Source: Paraburkholderia monticola
Lineage (GTDB): Bacteria > Pseudomonadota > Gammaproteobacteria > Burkholderiales > Burkholderiaceae
DNA length: 64,000 bases
Assembly: GCF_001580545.1 (NCBI RefSeq)
Contig: NZ_LRBG01000035.1
Location: forward strand, 434,001-498,000
Direction of reading: 5' to 3'
Part shown: in pieces, positions 43,177 through 51,793 of the stretch
Numbering within the stretch: the first letter of the stretch is position 1
Layout: the number at the start of each line of letters is the position of its first letter
Translations under genes and position numbers: made by a program
The notes under the pieces: generated by a model
The model's input: only the letters and a program-made list of their open reading frames with translations
The model's database searches: none
Told to the model about the DNA's origin: nothing

Positions 43177-43386
43177 AGGCGGGTAGCGCGTACGTTGCCG
43201 TCGGCTGAGACCCTGTCACGGGGATGCGCAATGCATGCCTCCGCGCGGCCGCTACTCGCGGCATGCCGCTTGCTATTGAGCGCATTGCCGTCGAGCTTCG
43301 CGCCTCACTTCCACCCAGCGTAGACACGGCGCGCGAGATGAAGCCGGCTCGTGCGACCACGTATCCCGATCGAGATGGAGACAGTC

Positions 43387-45117
43387 ATGCCTATGCAGCG
43401 CGCCGTTCCGTCATTGTTCTCTGTTGCTCCCGTCCTCTGCGGCGTGCCATTGCTTGCGGTTCTATCGTTGAGCGGCTGTGGCAGCGGCGACACCCTCCAG
43501 CCGACCGCCGCGCAGCCGCTCAACTGCGCGCAGCTTGCCGGCAAGACCGTGCCGGCGTCGGCGATCGGTTTGCCCACCACCGGCGCGAGTGTGACCGCGG
43601 CGACCGTGATGCCCGCGTCCGGCTCGGGCGCGCAGGCGACCGGTGAATATTGCCTCGTGAGCGGCGCGATCAGCCCCGTCGATCCCGCCGCGCCGCAGAT
43701 CAAATTCCAGATCGCGATGCCGACCAGGTGGAACAGCAAGATCATGATGTTCGGCGGCGGCGGCTACGACGGCACGATTCCCGCGCCGACCGGCAACGTG
43801 CCGGCCGGCCCGACCGCACAGTCGACGCCGCTCGGCCGAGGCTACGCGGTGTTCGCGAGCGACTCGGGACACCAGGCCAACGCGCTCGGCAGCGAGGACG
43901 GCTCGTTCGCCGTGAACGACGAAGCGATCAATAACTTCGACGGCGACGCGCTGAAGAAAACCCGCGACGCCGCCGTCTATCTGATCGACGCGCGCTACGC
44001 GGTGAAGGCGCCGAAGCGCGCGTATTTCGCGGGCGGTTCGTCGGGCGGACGCGAGGCGCTGGCGGTGGTGCAACGCTGGCCGCAAGACTGGGACGGCTCG
44101 ATCGTGCTGTATCCGGCATGGGCGGCCGCGAGCCTCGACCTGCAATTCGGGCGCATCACGCGCGCGCTGGCGGCGCCGGGCGCCTATCTCGACCCGGCGA
44201 AGCGCAAGGTGCTGCTCGACACGGTGCTCGCGAGTTGCGACGCGCTCGACGGCGTCGCCGACGGTCTGATCAGCAATGTCGCCGCGTGCAACGCGAGCTT
44301 CAATCCCGCGACGGCGACGCTGAACGGCACGCCGCTGCGCTGCGCGGGCGGCGCGGATACCGGCGACACCTGTTTGTCCGACGCGCAGATCGCGGCGCTG
44401 AACGTCTACGACACGCCGATCACGTTCGGCTACACGCTCGGAAGCGGCGAGACGCAGTATCCGGGCTTCAACGTGTACGGCGCCGATCTTGGCATCGCGA
44501 ATCCGTCCGCGTTGCAGCCGACGGTGACCACGCTCGCGCTCGGCATGTCGCAACCGGCCTCGCCGATGCCGACGAGCGCGCCCTACATGAGCGTGTTCTG
44601 GGATCAGTGGATCCGCTACTTCGTCACGCGCGACCCGAACTACAACTCGCTCACCGTCGATCCGCAGAATCCGGGCAGTCTGCAGGCGCGCATCAGTCAG
44701 CTGACGGGCTTGCAGGACGTCAACAAGACGGATCTGTCGGCATTCAATGCGAAGGGCGGCAAGATTCTGATGGCGCACGGCATGGCCGACGCGCTCGTCA
44801 GCACGCGCTCGAGCGAGCAGTACTATCAGCGTCTGCAAGCGACGATGGGCGCGTCGAAGGTCGCGAACTTCGTGCGCTTCTACGAGATTCCCGGCTATGG
44901 CCACGCGGTCAGCACGGTGTTCAACGCCTCGTGGGATTCGCTGACGACGCTCGAAAACTGGGTCGAAAACGGCGTGACGCCGCCCGCGCAGATCGTCGCC
45001 GATACGGCCGGCGTGCCGGGACGCACGCGGCCGCTGTGTGAGTATCCGACCTTTCCGCGCTATAGCGGCTCGGGCGACGTGAACGTCGCGGCGAACTTCA
45101 CCTGCGCCAGCCAGTAA
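43387..45117 (+). CDS. Tannase/feruloyl esterase family lipoprotein
   Basis: 576 residues. Lipobox LSGC (Cys31) after a signal peptide. The alpha/beta hydrolase core has YFAGGSSGGREAL (Ser218 as likely nucleophile), a C-terminal Asp in MAHGMADALVS and His in GYGHAVST. Classical members use a CS-D-HC arrangement with a disulphide beside Ser and His; here those positions read GGS and HA, so the disulphide is missing. Substrates of the family are esters of hydroxycinnamic or gallic acid, in line with a plant-matter lifestyle and the pca genes. GGAGAC supports the ATG at 43387. Confidence 0.87.
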   Translation: MPMQRAVPSLFSVAPVLCGVPLLAVLSLSGCGSGDTLQPTAAQPLNCAQLAGKTVPASAIGLPTTGASVTAATVMPASGSGAQATGEYCLVSGAISPVDPAAPQIKFQIAMPTRWNSKIMMFGGGGYDGTIPAPTGNVPAGPTAQSTPLGRGYAVFASDSGHQANALGSEDGSFAVNDEAINNFDGDALKKTRDAAVYLIDARYAVKAPKRAYFAGGSSGGREALAVVQRWPQDWDGSIVLYPAWAAASLDLQFGRITRALAAPGAYLDPAKRKVLLDTVLASCDALDGVADGLISNVAACNASFNPATATLNGTPLRCAGGADTGDTCLSDAQIAALNVYDTPITFGYTLGSGETQYPGFNVYGADLGIANPSALQPTVTTLALGMSQPASPMPTSAPYMSVFWDQWIRYFVTRDPNYNSLTVDPQNPGSLQARISQLTGLQDVNKTDLSAFNAKGGKILMAHGMADALVSTRSSEQYYQRLQATMGASKVANFVRFYEIPGYGHAVSTVFNASWDSLTTLENWVENGVTPPAQIVADTAGVPGRTRPLCEYPTFPRYSGSGDVNVAANFTCASQ

Positions 45118-45124
45118 GCGCGGC

Positions 45125-45868
45125 TCAACTGACGTTGAAATGCACGCGGATGTCCTGCGTGCTTTCGACGGGCTGGCCGTCGCGCAGCGCGGGAAAAAAG
45201 CGCCAGCGCCGCAACGCGTCGAGCAGCAGCTGATTCAGACGGGGGTTCGGCGTTGCCTGAATCAGCTCGACGTCGACCGAGCCGTCGGCGTGAATCGTGA
45301 AACGCGCTGTCGCGACCGTTTGATAGGCCTGCTCGCGCAAGTCGTCGGGCAGGGACGGTAGCGGTTGCGAAATGGAACGGGCGGCGGTGCTGGACGGTGC
45401 CGCGGCGCCGGGCGCTGCGGCGTGCCCGGAGGATGTTTGCGGCGAAGCGCTGTCGGCCGGCTGCTCCGCCCGCTCATCCGGCGACGCGCGCTGAGCCTGA
45501 CTCGCAACCGGTGCAGACGGCGCTGCGGCGGCAGGCGTCGTCTGCGTGGGTGGCCTGGCCGGCACAGGCGGCAGTGCGCGATGCGACGATGTGCGCGGTT
45601 GCGTCCGCGCGGGCGGTGGCGCCTGTTCCGCTGGAACCGCAGTCGGAGTCCGCGGCGCACGAGGTGCGGGCGGCGCAGGTTCGTCGAGTACGACTAGGTG
45701 CATATCCAACGGCGCAGGCTGTTGGAGCGGCGGGTTCGTGTTCAGCAATCCGGACGATAGCGCCATCAGCACCAACAGCCAGATTCCGAGCGCAATCAGA
45801 CAGGCGACCGCGGTGCGCAACTTCCTGACACCGGGCCCCTCGGCCAACTCACGGCAAGCATTAATCAC
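45125..45868 (-). CDS. tonB: TonB-like energy transducer
   Basis: 247 residues: one N-terminal membrane helix (CLIALGIWLLVLMALSSGLL, about 23-42), a long Pro/Ala-rich periplasmic linker (about 55-165) and a C-terminal TonB domain (ATARFTIHADGSVDVELIQATPNPRLNQLLLDALRRWRFFPA). It is the last gene of the operon receptor-exbB-exbD-tonB and overlaps exbD by 8 bases. A dedicated partner for the receptor at 46901-49246. Confidence 0.92.
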   Translation of the reverse strand: MINACRELAEGPGVRKLRTAVACLIALGIWLLVLMALSSGLLNTNPPLQQPAPLDMHLVVLDEPAPPAPRAPRTPTAVPAEQAPPPARTQPRTSSHRALPPVPARPPTQTTPAAAAPSAPVASQAQRASPDERAEQPADSASPQTSSGHAAAPGAAAPSSTAARSISQPLPSLPDDLREQAYQTVATARFTIHADGSVDVELIQATPNPRLNQLLLDALRRWRFFPALRDGQPVESTQDIRVHFNVS

Positions 45869-46259
45869 GATGCACGGCGATCAGAAAGTGTTCGGCGCCC
45901 GCACGTCGCGCGGCGAGCATCGCCTGCACGACGGCGCCGTGACCGGCGTGATCGTCGGCCGCGATGACGACGTTGCCATCCGCACGCAGCAGGCGCTTGA
46001 CTTCGGGTTCGATCTGATCCGCGCGCACGAGGTGGCGATTGATCGAGACCTCGTCGTTGCCATTCACCGAGATCGTCAACGGCTCGCTCATGCTGAGCGG
46101 CTGCGCGCGGCCCGACGGCAGATTGATCCGCACCGCGTCGAGACGCTGCATCGCCAGCGAGGCGAGCATGAAGGTCGCGAGCAGAAAGAACATCACGTCG
46201 ATCATCGGAATGATTTCGATGCGGCCGCGCCGCGAGGCGCGCGAGCGTTTGAGTTTCAT
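45861..46259 (-). CDS. exbD: ExbD/TolR-like proton channel subunit
   Basis: 132 residues with one N-terminal membrane helix bearing the essential Asp (IEIIPMIDVMFFLLATFMLAS; Asp21) and a periplasmic domain (LTISVNGNDEVSINRHLV, VVIAADDHAGHGAVVQAMLAARRAG). Starts four bases inside exbB (ATGA) and runs 8 bases into tonB. The longer open frame upstream lies in exbB and is not used. Confidence 0.93.
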   Translation of the reverse strand: MKLKRSRASRRGRIEIIPMIDVMFFLLATFMLASLAMQRLDAVRINLPSGRAQPLSMSEPLTISVNGNDEVSINRHLVRADQIEPEVKRLLRADGNVVIAADDHAGHGAVVQAMLAARRAGAEHFLIAVHRD

Positions 46260-46879
46260 CCTTGCTTCCCGCGCGCCTCGTGTTGCAGACGCAGTGCGCT
46301 GAGTCGCGCGTTGGCGAACGATTCGAGTTCGTCCATCAGACGCTCGAGCCGCCGCGAAAAATAGTTGAACGCGAACAGCGCGAAGACCGCGACGATCAGT
46401 CCGATCGCGGTCGCCACCAGCGACTGCGCCACCCCGCCCGTCACGCCGCCCGGATCGACGAGCCCATTGCCGCCGAATAGCTGGAACGATTTCATCATCC
46501 CGACGATCGTGCCGAGCAAGCCGAGCAGCGGCGCCGCCGTGACGATCGTCTCGAGCAGCCACAGACCGCGGCCCATGTCGCGCTCGATCTGCGAGGCGAT
46601 CGCTTGCGCCGACGCTTCGCGCAGCCACAGTGGCGAGTCCGAGCCGGGCAGCCACGGCGCGGCCATGCGCCGGAACGCGTGGTGCGGGGTGAGCTTGTCG
46701 AGACGGCCGTCATCGGCTGACGTCGGTTGAAAAAGACGCGCGGGAGCGCTGGCGAAGCGGGAGAACACATACGCCCGCTCGATGATGATGGTCAACGCAA
46801 GCACGCCAAGCACGCTGAGCGGATACATGATCCATCCGCCAGTGCGCATCGCCGCGATAAATCCCGTCCATTCCTGCAT
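46256..46879 (-). CDS. exbB: ExbB/TolQ-like proton channel subunit
   Basis: 207 residues with three membrane helices: GGWIMYPLSVLGVLALTIIIERAYVF, LETIVTAAPLLGLLGTIVGMMKSF and AQSLVATAIGLIVAVFALFAFNYFSRRLE. The LLGLLGTVxGM motif and Thr in helix 2 are typical. 21 bases separate it from the receptor gene, so they are one operon. Uses the proton gradient to energise TonB. Confidence 0.93.
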   Translation of the reverse strand: MQEWTGFIAAMRTGGWIMYPLSVLGVLALTIIIERAYVFSRFASAPARLFQPTSADDGRLDKLTPHHAFRRMAAPWLPGSDSPLWLREASAQAIASQIERDMGRGLWLLETIVTAAPLLGLLGTIVGMMKSFQLFGGNGLVDPGGVTGGVAQSLVATAIGLIVAVFALFAFNYFSRRLERLMDELESFANARLSALRLQHEARGKQG

Positions 46880-46900
46880 GATGGTTCTCCGTGCCGTCGA

Positions 46901-49246
46901 TCAGAAGTACTTGGTCACGCCCGCATAGACGGCGAAATGCGGACCGTACTGCGGCGCGCCGACGCCGATTCCCGAGCCGTCGCGCAACTCGTACACGCGG
47001 TTGAATGCGTTGATCACCACCAGACGCGCGTCCAACTTGCCGATCATCGGCTCGTTGAAGTGCTGGATCACGCCGAGGTTGAACTGCGCATAGACGGGCA
47101 GCCGATCGGTGTTCGCAAAGCCGCTGCGCAGGCCGGAACCGACGATGCCATCGAGCGTGAAGGTGGTTTGGTGAAAGTCATACGCCGCGCCGAACGAGGC
47201 CGTGACGCGCTGGTCGTGATCGAGAAATACCCAGTGGTTCGAGATGAACGCCAGTTCGTCCGCATCGAAATTGAATTGCGCCGAATTGATGTTCTTGCCT
47301 TGCGCACGGCTATACGCGACGTTCAGATACGCGGAGAGGTTGTCCTGTTTGTAGCTCGCGGTGAATTCCACGCCATAGGTTTTGCCGTATTGATAGTTGA
47401 ACGGCGTGTAGATCAGCGCGGAGCCGAACTGTCCTTCGTCGAGCAGGTCGGTCGATTTCTTGTAGTACGCGTCGAGCCCGAGTGTGACGGTCGAGCCGAG
47501 TTTCTGCGTGACACCGAGGTCGAAGTAGTGACTACGTTCCGGCTGGACGGGATCGTTCTGCGTCACCGAGCTCTGATTGGTCGTGCCGTTGAACTTCGAT
47601 ATCGTCGAGCCGGACACGAGTTCGAACGGTGGCGGTGTGAAATAGCGTGCGTAGCCGGCGTGCAGCGTCGTCGAGGGCGTGAGCGTGTAGACGAGGCCGA
47701 CGCGCGGGCTCAACTGGCTCGCGCTCGTGTACTCGTCCATGCGGTCGTAGCGCAAGCCATAGTTCAGCGTGAGCCGCTCGGTCAGCTTCCATTCGTCCTG
47801 TGCGTACAGGCTGTACAGATAGCCGGTCTTGCTGCTGTTGTCCTGGATATTGAAGGGCACGTCGGAGAGCTGGTTGCCATCCGCGTCGGCGGGGAAGACC
47901 GTCACGCTGTTGTCGAATACCGCATGCTCCTGCTGGAAGAAGACTCCCGCGCGAACCGTGTGGGTGTCGCTGACGCGCCAGGTCGTATCGACCTGCACGC
48001 CGTCGGCGGTGTTGCTGTGAAAGTCCTCCGACGCCACGCCGTTGAACATCAGGTCGCCGATCGGATCGGGGTTGAACTTGATGCGGCTATAGCGCGTGAA
48101 GAACGCGACCTGGTAATCGAGCGCGCCGCCGTTTGTGCCCTGAAGCGCGAGCGCCGCGAAGTTGTTCAGCTCCGATTGCGTTTCGTTCAGTTGCGACGAA
48201 TCGAACGTGCTGTGGCCGGCGAGCGCGAAGTTCGGCGTCAGCCCGGGCGTGTTCGGAATCTCGAACTGGTTGCTGGTCGCGCCGAACAACAGGCTCACGC
48301 GCGTCAGCGGATTGATCAGATACGACAGATAGCCAAACGCGTTGCCCTCGCGCGTGTGATCGTGAATCGCATTGGCGCTGGCGGTCGGATTCTCGATGCC
48401 GAGATTGTTCATGCCGAGCGAGCCGCTCAGGTAGTAGCTGAACGGTCCCTCGTTGCCGAACACGTCTGCGCTCGTTTTGACGGTCTGATGGCTGCCGCCG
48501 AATACGTCGATCGAGCCGCCGTTGCCCGCGTCGCCCGATTTCGTGCGGATATCGACGATGCCGGCCGTCCGGTAGCCGTACTGCGCGGGCAGGGCGCCCG
48601 TGAGCAGGTTCATTTGATCGATGATGCGTGTGTCGAGCGACTGGCCGAAACCGCTGATCGGCTCGGGGATGATGATGCCGTTGATCCGGTATTGCAGATT
48701 GGCGTGCTCACCGCGCACGTGCAGCTGACCGTACGAGTCGTTGGCGACGCCGGGCGCTTGCAGCAGCACCTGATTGAGCGGCGTGTTCGCGCCCGCCGGC
48801 ATCGTGGCGATATCGGCCTGCGTGAAGCGGTAGACGCTGCTGCCCGTTTCGGGCAGCAAGCCGTTGCGCGCCGCGTTCAGGCGTTGGGCACTGATTTGCA
48901 CGTCGAGCGTGGCGCTTTCTTGCAGTTGCACGCTGACGCTCGCCGGCGTGTCGGACTGGGCAGTCGCGATGCGGCTGCCGCTTGCAAAGCCAGCCGCCGT
49001 GACGACGATGGCGTACGTGCCGGGGGCGATGCCGTCGATCGAGAAATGGCCGCTCGCGTCCGTGCTCGATGTGCCGATGGACGCGCCGCTCGGGTCCTGT
49101 ATCTGCACTGTCGCGTGAGTGATGGGATGTCCCGCTGGATCTGAGACCGTGCCCGTCACTATGGCGTTGCCCTGCGCTCCCCATGCACTCGGTACGGCGG
49201 CACAGAACACGATCGCCGCCTGCGCGGCCAGTGTGCGTTTTTTCAT
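46901..49246 (-). CDS. TonB-dependent receptor with carboxypeptidase-regulatory-like N-domain
   Basis: 781-residue outer-membrane receptor. Signal peptide (MKKRTLAAQAAIVFCAAVPSAWGA), then a beta-sandwich of the CarboxypepD_reg type (about 28-110; GTVSDPAGHPITHATVQIQDPSGA), plug (about 130-260; QVLLQAPGVANDSYGQLHVRGEHANLQYRINGIIIP) and barrel ending in VYAGVTKYF with the terminal aromatic. First gene of an operon with its own exbB-exbD-tonB. A Zur-box-like palindrome overlaps a candidate promoter about 300 bases upstream, pointing to zinc or a zinc chelate as the substrate; this is inference. Confidence 0.9.
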   Translation of the reverse strand: MKKRTLAAQAAIVFCAAVPSAWGAQGNAIVTGTVSDPAGHPITHATVQIQDPSGASIGTSSTDASGHFSIDGIAPGTYAIVVTAAGFASGSRIATAQSDTPASVSVQLQESATLDVQISAQRLNAARNGLLPETGSSVYRFTQADIATMPAGANTPLNQVLLQAPGVANDSYGQLHVRGEHANLQYRINGIIIPEPISGFGQSLDTRIIDQMNLLTGALPAQYGYRTAGIVDIRTKSGDAGNGGSIDVFGGSHQTVKTSADVFGNEGPFSYYLSGSLGMNNLGIENPTASANAIHDHTREGNAFGYLSYLINPLTRVSLLFGATSNQFEIPNTPGLTPNFALAGHSTFDSSQLNETQSELNNFAALALQGTNGGALDYQVAFFTRYSRIKFNPDPIGDLMFNGVASEDFHSNTADGVQVDTTWRVSDTHTVRAGVFFQQEHAVFDNSVTVFPADADGNQLSDVPFNIQDNSSKTGYLYSLYAQDEWKLTERLTLNYGLRYDRMDEYTSASQLSPRVGLVYTLTPSTTLHAGYARYFTPPPFELVSGSTISKFNGTTNQSSVTQNDPVQPERSHYFDLGVTQKLGSTVTLGLDAYYKKSTDLLDEGQFGSALIYTPFNYQYGKTYGVEFTASYKQDNLSAYLNVAYSRAQGKNINSAQFNFDADELAFISNHWVFLDHDQRVTASFGAAYDFHQTTFTLDGIVGSGLRSGFANTDRLPVYAQFNLGVIQHFNEPMIGKLDARLVVINAFNRVYELRDGSGIGVGAPQYGPHFAVYAGVTKYF

Positions 49247-49545
49247 TGTTATTACTCGCTCGATGGACGATGCGTTGATGAAAAGAAATCTTCGGCAAAA
49301 GCTCGCCCACCTCGCCCCTGGCCGGCAGGGGAAGGACAGGCGAACTGGACGTTGACGATTCGGGCTGCGCTCGTGAGACAGCGAGCCCGTCAATCGATCA
49401 GGACTGCGTTTCGGGGAGAGAGAATGGCGACTTGGTCATAGGCGGTGAATGAGCGTGGACTGTCCGCTCATAGGTCGGACGGATTTTGTTGGACGTCGCG
49501 GCGAGCGAGTATCAAGCCACAGCGGGACCGGAACGCCTGCGTCCA

Positions 49546-49568
49546 GAAATGTTATAACATATCATTTG
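49546..49568. promoter_or_regulatory. Zur-box-like palindrome
   Basis: The 23 bases run GAAATGTTATA-A-CATATCATTTG and match the enterobacterial Zur consensus (GAAATGTTATA, N, TATAACATTTC) at all but three fixed positions. Contains the perfect 12-bp palindrome ATGTTATAACAT. Overlaps the -10 region of the minus-strand promoter candidate for the TonB receptor. Confidence 0.6.
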
Positions 49569-49640
49569 TGGCTGGCAAGTCGCCAACTAGAGACTGGGTG
49601 GCGCAACCGGCGAGGCCTTGACCCGCCGTTCAACAAAAAC

Positions 49641-49669
49641 TTGACACCGTGCATATGCACACATAGACT
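49641..49669 (+). promoter_or_regulatory. marR1 promoter with GTGCATATGCAC operator
   Basis: TTGACA (49641-49646), 17-base spacer and TAGACT (49664-49669) form a good sigma-70 promoter. The perfect palindrome GTGCATATGCAC (49649-49660) fills the spacer, so a bound regulator would block RNA polymerase. First of three copies. Confidence 0.75.
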
Positions 49670-49676
49670 TCGCTGC

Positions 49677-50099
49677 ATGAACCGTCCTATCTCCTACGAC
49701 GAATGCAACTGCTTCGCGCTGCGCCAGGCGGCGCGGCACGTCACGCAGATCTACGAGCGCCATCTCGGCAGCGTCGGGCTGACGGCTGCGCAGTTCACGA
49801 TCCTCGCGAAGCTCGCGCGCGCACCGAATCTGCCGATGGCGGAGCTCGCGGAGGCGATGGTCATGGAGCGCACCACACTAGTGCGCGCCATGAAGCCGTT
49901 GCAGCGCGACGGTCTCGTGCTGGCCGAAGCGGCGGACCACGACAATCGCACGTTGCTGTTCAGCCTGACGGAAAAGGGCGAGACCACCTTCGATCAGGCC
50001 TCCGTCGCCTGGCGCGCGGCGCAGGAAGAGTTCGAAAAGCAGTTCGGCCGAGCCCGGGCGAAGACGCTGCGGGCAGAGCTGTTCAGCATCACCGGCTAG
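49677..50099 (+). CDS. MarR family regulator (first of a tandem pair)
   Basis: 140 residues: HTH at about 55-85 (MAELAEAMVMERTTLVRAMKPLQRDGLV), wing with DHDNRTLLFSLTEKGE. A close relative of the next gene, also 140 residues (both have FALRQAARHVTQIYxRHL-type N-termini and end in RAELFSIT/RTELFAIT), so the two arose by duplication. Its own promoter contains the palindrome GTGCATATGCAC, indicating autorepression. A terminator separates it from the second copy. Confidence 0.93.
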   Translation: MNRPISYDECNCFALRQAARHVTQIYERHLGSVGLTAAQFTILAKLARAPNLPMAELAEAMVMERTTLVRAMKPLQRDGLVLAEAADHDNRTLLFSLTEKGETTFDQASVAWRAAQEEFEKQFGRARAKTLRAELFSITG

Positions 50100-50110
50100 A
50101 TCGGTGTAGG

Positions 50111-50130
50111 AACCCGCTGCGGCGGGTTTT
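50111..50130 (+). terminator. Terminator between the two marR genes
   Basis: AACCCGC (50111-50117) and GCGGGTT (50122-50128) around TGCG, followed by TTAT. Separates transcription of the tandem marR genes. Confidence 0.7.
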
Positions 50131-50145
50131 ATAACGCCGTTTGAT

Positions 50146-50157
50146 GTGCATATGCAC
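50146..50157. promoter_or_regulatory. GTGCATATGCAC operator before marR2
   Basis: Second perfect copy of the palindrome, 25 bases before the second marR start. Confidence 0.75.
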
Positions 50158-50181
50158 TAACGAGCAAAGGAAGTGCCGCGA

Positions 50182-50604
50182 ATGGAAGCGCTCTTAGACG
50201 ACGACTGCTTTGCGATCCGCCAGGCCGCGCGTCACGTATCGCAGATCTACGACCGGCATCTGTCGAATGTCGGGCTGACGATCACGCAGTTTTCGCTGCT
50301 GGGGCGCCTGAAGCGCACCGGCCCGATGACGATGAAGCAGATCGCGGAAGCCATGCGTATGCAGCGCACCACGCTGGTCCGCACGATCCAGCCGCTGCGG
50401 CGCGACGGGCTCGTATCGAGCGAGGCGCTGGGCGCGGATGCACGCGCGTTGCTGATCTCGCTGACCGCCGAGGGCGAAGCGCGGCTGGTCGCGGGCCGCG
50501 CGCACTGGCATACCGCGCAGGCCGAGTTCGAACACCGCTTCGGCGAGGAACGCGCGGCCGCGCTGCGGACCGAGCTGTTTGCGATCACCCAGGATTCGCT
50601 TTGA
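50182..50604 (+). CDS. MarR family regulator (second of a tandem pair)
   Basis: 140 residues, paralogous to the gene before it: FAIRQAARHVSQIYDRHLSNVGLTITQFSLLGRL, HTH MKQIAEAMRMQRTTLVRTIQPLRRDGLV, ending RTELFAITQDSL. AAGGAAG supports the ATG at 50182. It lies directly upstream of the efflux operon and shares its operator motif. Either marR product, or a heterodimer, could control the pump. Confidence 0.93.
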   Translation: MEALLDDDCFAIRQAARHVSQIYDRHLSNVGLTITQFSLLGRLKRTGPMTMKQIAEAMRMQRTTLVRTIQPLRRDGLVSSEALGADARALLISLTAEGEARLVAGRAHWHTAQAEFEHRFGEERAAALRTELFAITQDSL

Positions 50605-50629
50605 CATCAACGCAGAAGGTAGCGGAGGC

Positions 50630-50650
50630 CGGCGCGTTGCGCCGTTTTTT
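50630..50650 (+). terminator. Short hairpin terminator after marR2
   Basis: CGGCGC (50630-50635), GTT loop, GCGCCG (50639-50644), then T6. The stem is short but GC-only, so termination may be partial. Confidence 0.6.
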
Positions 50651-50662
50651 TCAACCTGAATA

Positions 50663-50674
50663 GTGCATACGCAC
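50663..50674. promoter_or_regulatory. GTGCATACGCAC operator before the efflux operon
   Basis: Third copy with one changed base, 12 bases before the start codon of the emrA-like gene. Same motif as at 49649 and 50146. Confidence 0.7.
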
Positions 50675-50685
50675 ATATCGACATC

Positions 50686-51786
50686 ATGTCCACAACTCCT
50701 TCGACCGTCGCGCCGCCGAGCGCCGTACAACCTGCGAGAGCGGCGCGGCGTATCCCGTGGATGCTGCTCGCGATCCTCTCGGTTCTCGTCGTGCTGGCGC
50801 TGGCCACGTCGTACTGGTTCTTCGTCGGCCGCTTCATCGAGACGACCGACGATGCCTACGTCGGCGGCGACGTCACGGTGATGGCGCCGAAGGTCAACGG
50901 CTTTGTCACCGACGTGCTGGTGCACGACAACGAGTTCGTGCACGCCAACCAGGTGCTCGTGCGTCTCGATGCCCGCGACTACGACGCGCGGCTCGCGCAG
51001 GCCAACGCGGAAGTGGAGAGCGCCCAGGCGGCCGTCACCGAGCTCGAAGCGAAGAAATCGCTGCAACTCGCGACGATCAACGAGCAGGCCGCGGAAGTGC
51101 GCGCGTCCGGCGCCGAGCTCACCCGCAGCGCCGCCGATCAGACCCGCTACCGCGAGCTGGTGAAAGACGATGCCGTCTCGAACCAGGTGGTCGAGAAAGC
51201 CGACGCCGATCTGACCAAGGCGCGCGCCGCGGTCGATCGCAGCAACGCGGCGCTGATTGCGGCGCAACGCCAGATCACGGTGCTCGACGCGCAGATCGGC
51301 GACGCCAAAGCGCGTATCGCGACGGCGCAGGCCGCGCAGCGCGTCGCCGCGCTGAACGTCGAGTACACGACGATTCGCTCGCCGATCGACGGCTACGTCG
51401 GCAATCGGACCGCGCGCGTCGGGCTGCTCGCGAACACCGGCGTGTCGCTGCTGACGGTCGTGCCCGCGAGCGGTCTGTGGATCGACGCGAACTTCAAGGA
51501 AGACCAGTTGCGCAAGATGCGTGCGGGCGACAGCGTCGATGTCCAGCTCGATGCGTCGAACACCCCGCTGCATGGCGTGGTCGAAAGTCTTGCGCCGGCG
51601 ACGGGCGCGACCTTCAGCGTATTGCCCGCGGAAAACGCGACCGGCAACTTCACGAAGATCGTGCAGCGCGTGCCGGTGCGTGTGCGCCTCGCGGTGCCGA
51701 AGGACATGCAGGGCGTGCTGCGTCCGGGCCTGTCGGCGACCGTGAAGGTGCATATCGACGCGGACCATGCGGCCGCGCAGGGATGA
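50686..51786 (+). CDS. EmrA-type membrane fusion protein
   Basis: 366-residue periplasmic adaptor of a tripartite pump. One N-terminal membrane helix (MLLAILSVLVVLALATSYWFFV), then the HlyD/EmrA fold: lipoyl half TDDAYVGGDVTVMAPKVNGFVTDVLVHDNEFV, a long coiled-coil hairpin (about 105-215) and the second half TTIRSPIDGYVGNRTARVGLL. First gene of an operon with the MFS pump and the outer-membrane channel. Confidence 0.92.
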   Translation: MSTTPSTVAPPSAVQPARAARRIPWMLLAILSVLVVLALATSYWFFVGRFIETTDDAYVGGDVTVMAPKVNGFVTDVLVHDNEFVHANQVLVRLDARDYDARLAQANAEVESAQAAVTELEAKKSLQLATINEQAAEVRASGAELTRSAADQTRYRELVKDDAVSNQVVEKADADLTKARAAVDRSNAALIAAQRQITVLDAQIGDAKARIATAQAAQRVAALNVEYTTIRSPIDGYVGNRTARVGLLANTGVSLLTVVPASGLWIDANFKEDQLRKMRAGDSVDVQLDASNTPLHGVVESLAPATGATFSVLPAENATGNFTKIVQRVPVRVRLAVPKDMQGVLRPGLSATVKVHIDADHAAAQG

Positions 51787-51793
51787 AGCGATC

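Larger units (their letters stand above)
49247..49676. other. Divergent gap, TonB receptor / marR
   Basis: 430 bases without a gene. The minus-strand promoter candidate (TTGCCA, 16 bases, TATAAC) overlaps the palindrome at 49546-49568, which would give a receptor mRNA with a leader of roughly 300 bases. The plus-strand marR promoter lies at 49641-49669. Confidence 0.5.

Noticed and set aside
46727..49144. 805-residue frame on the plus strand
   Set aside because: Shadow of the TonB receptor and exbB on the other strand; no signal, domain or ribosome site.
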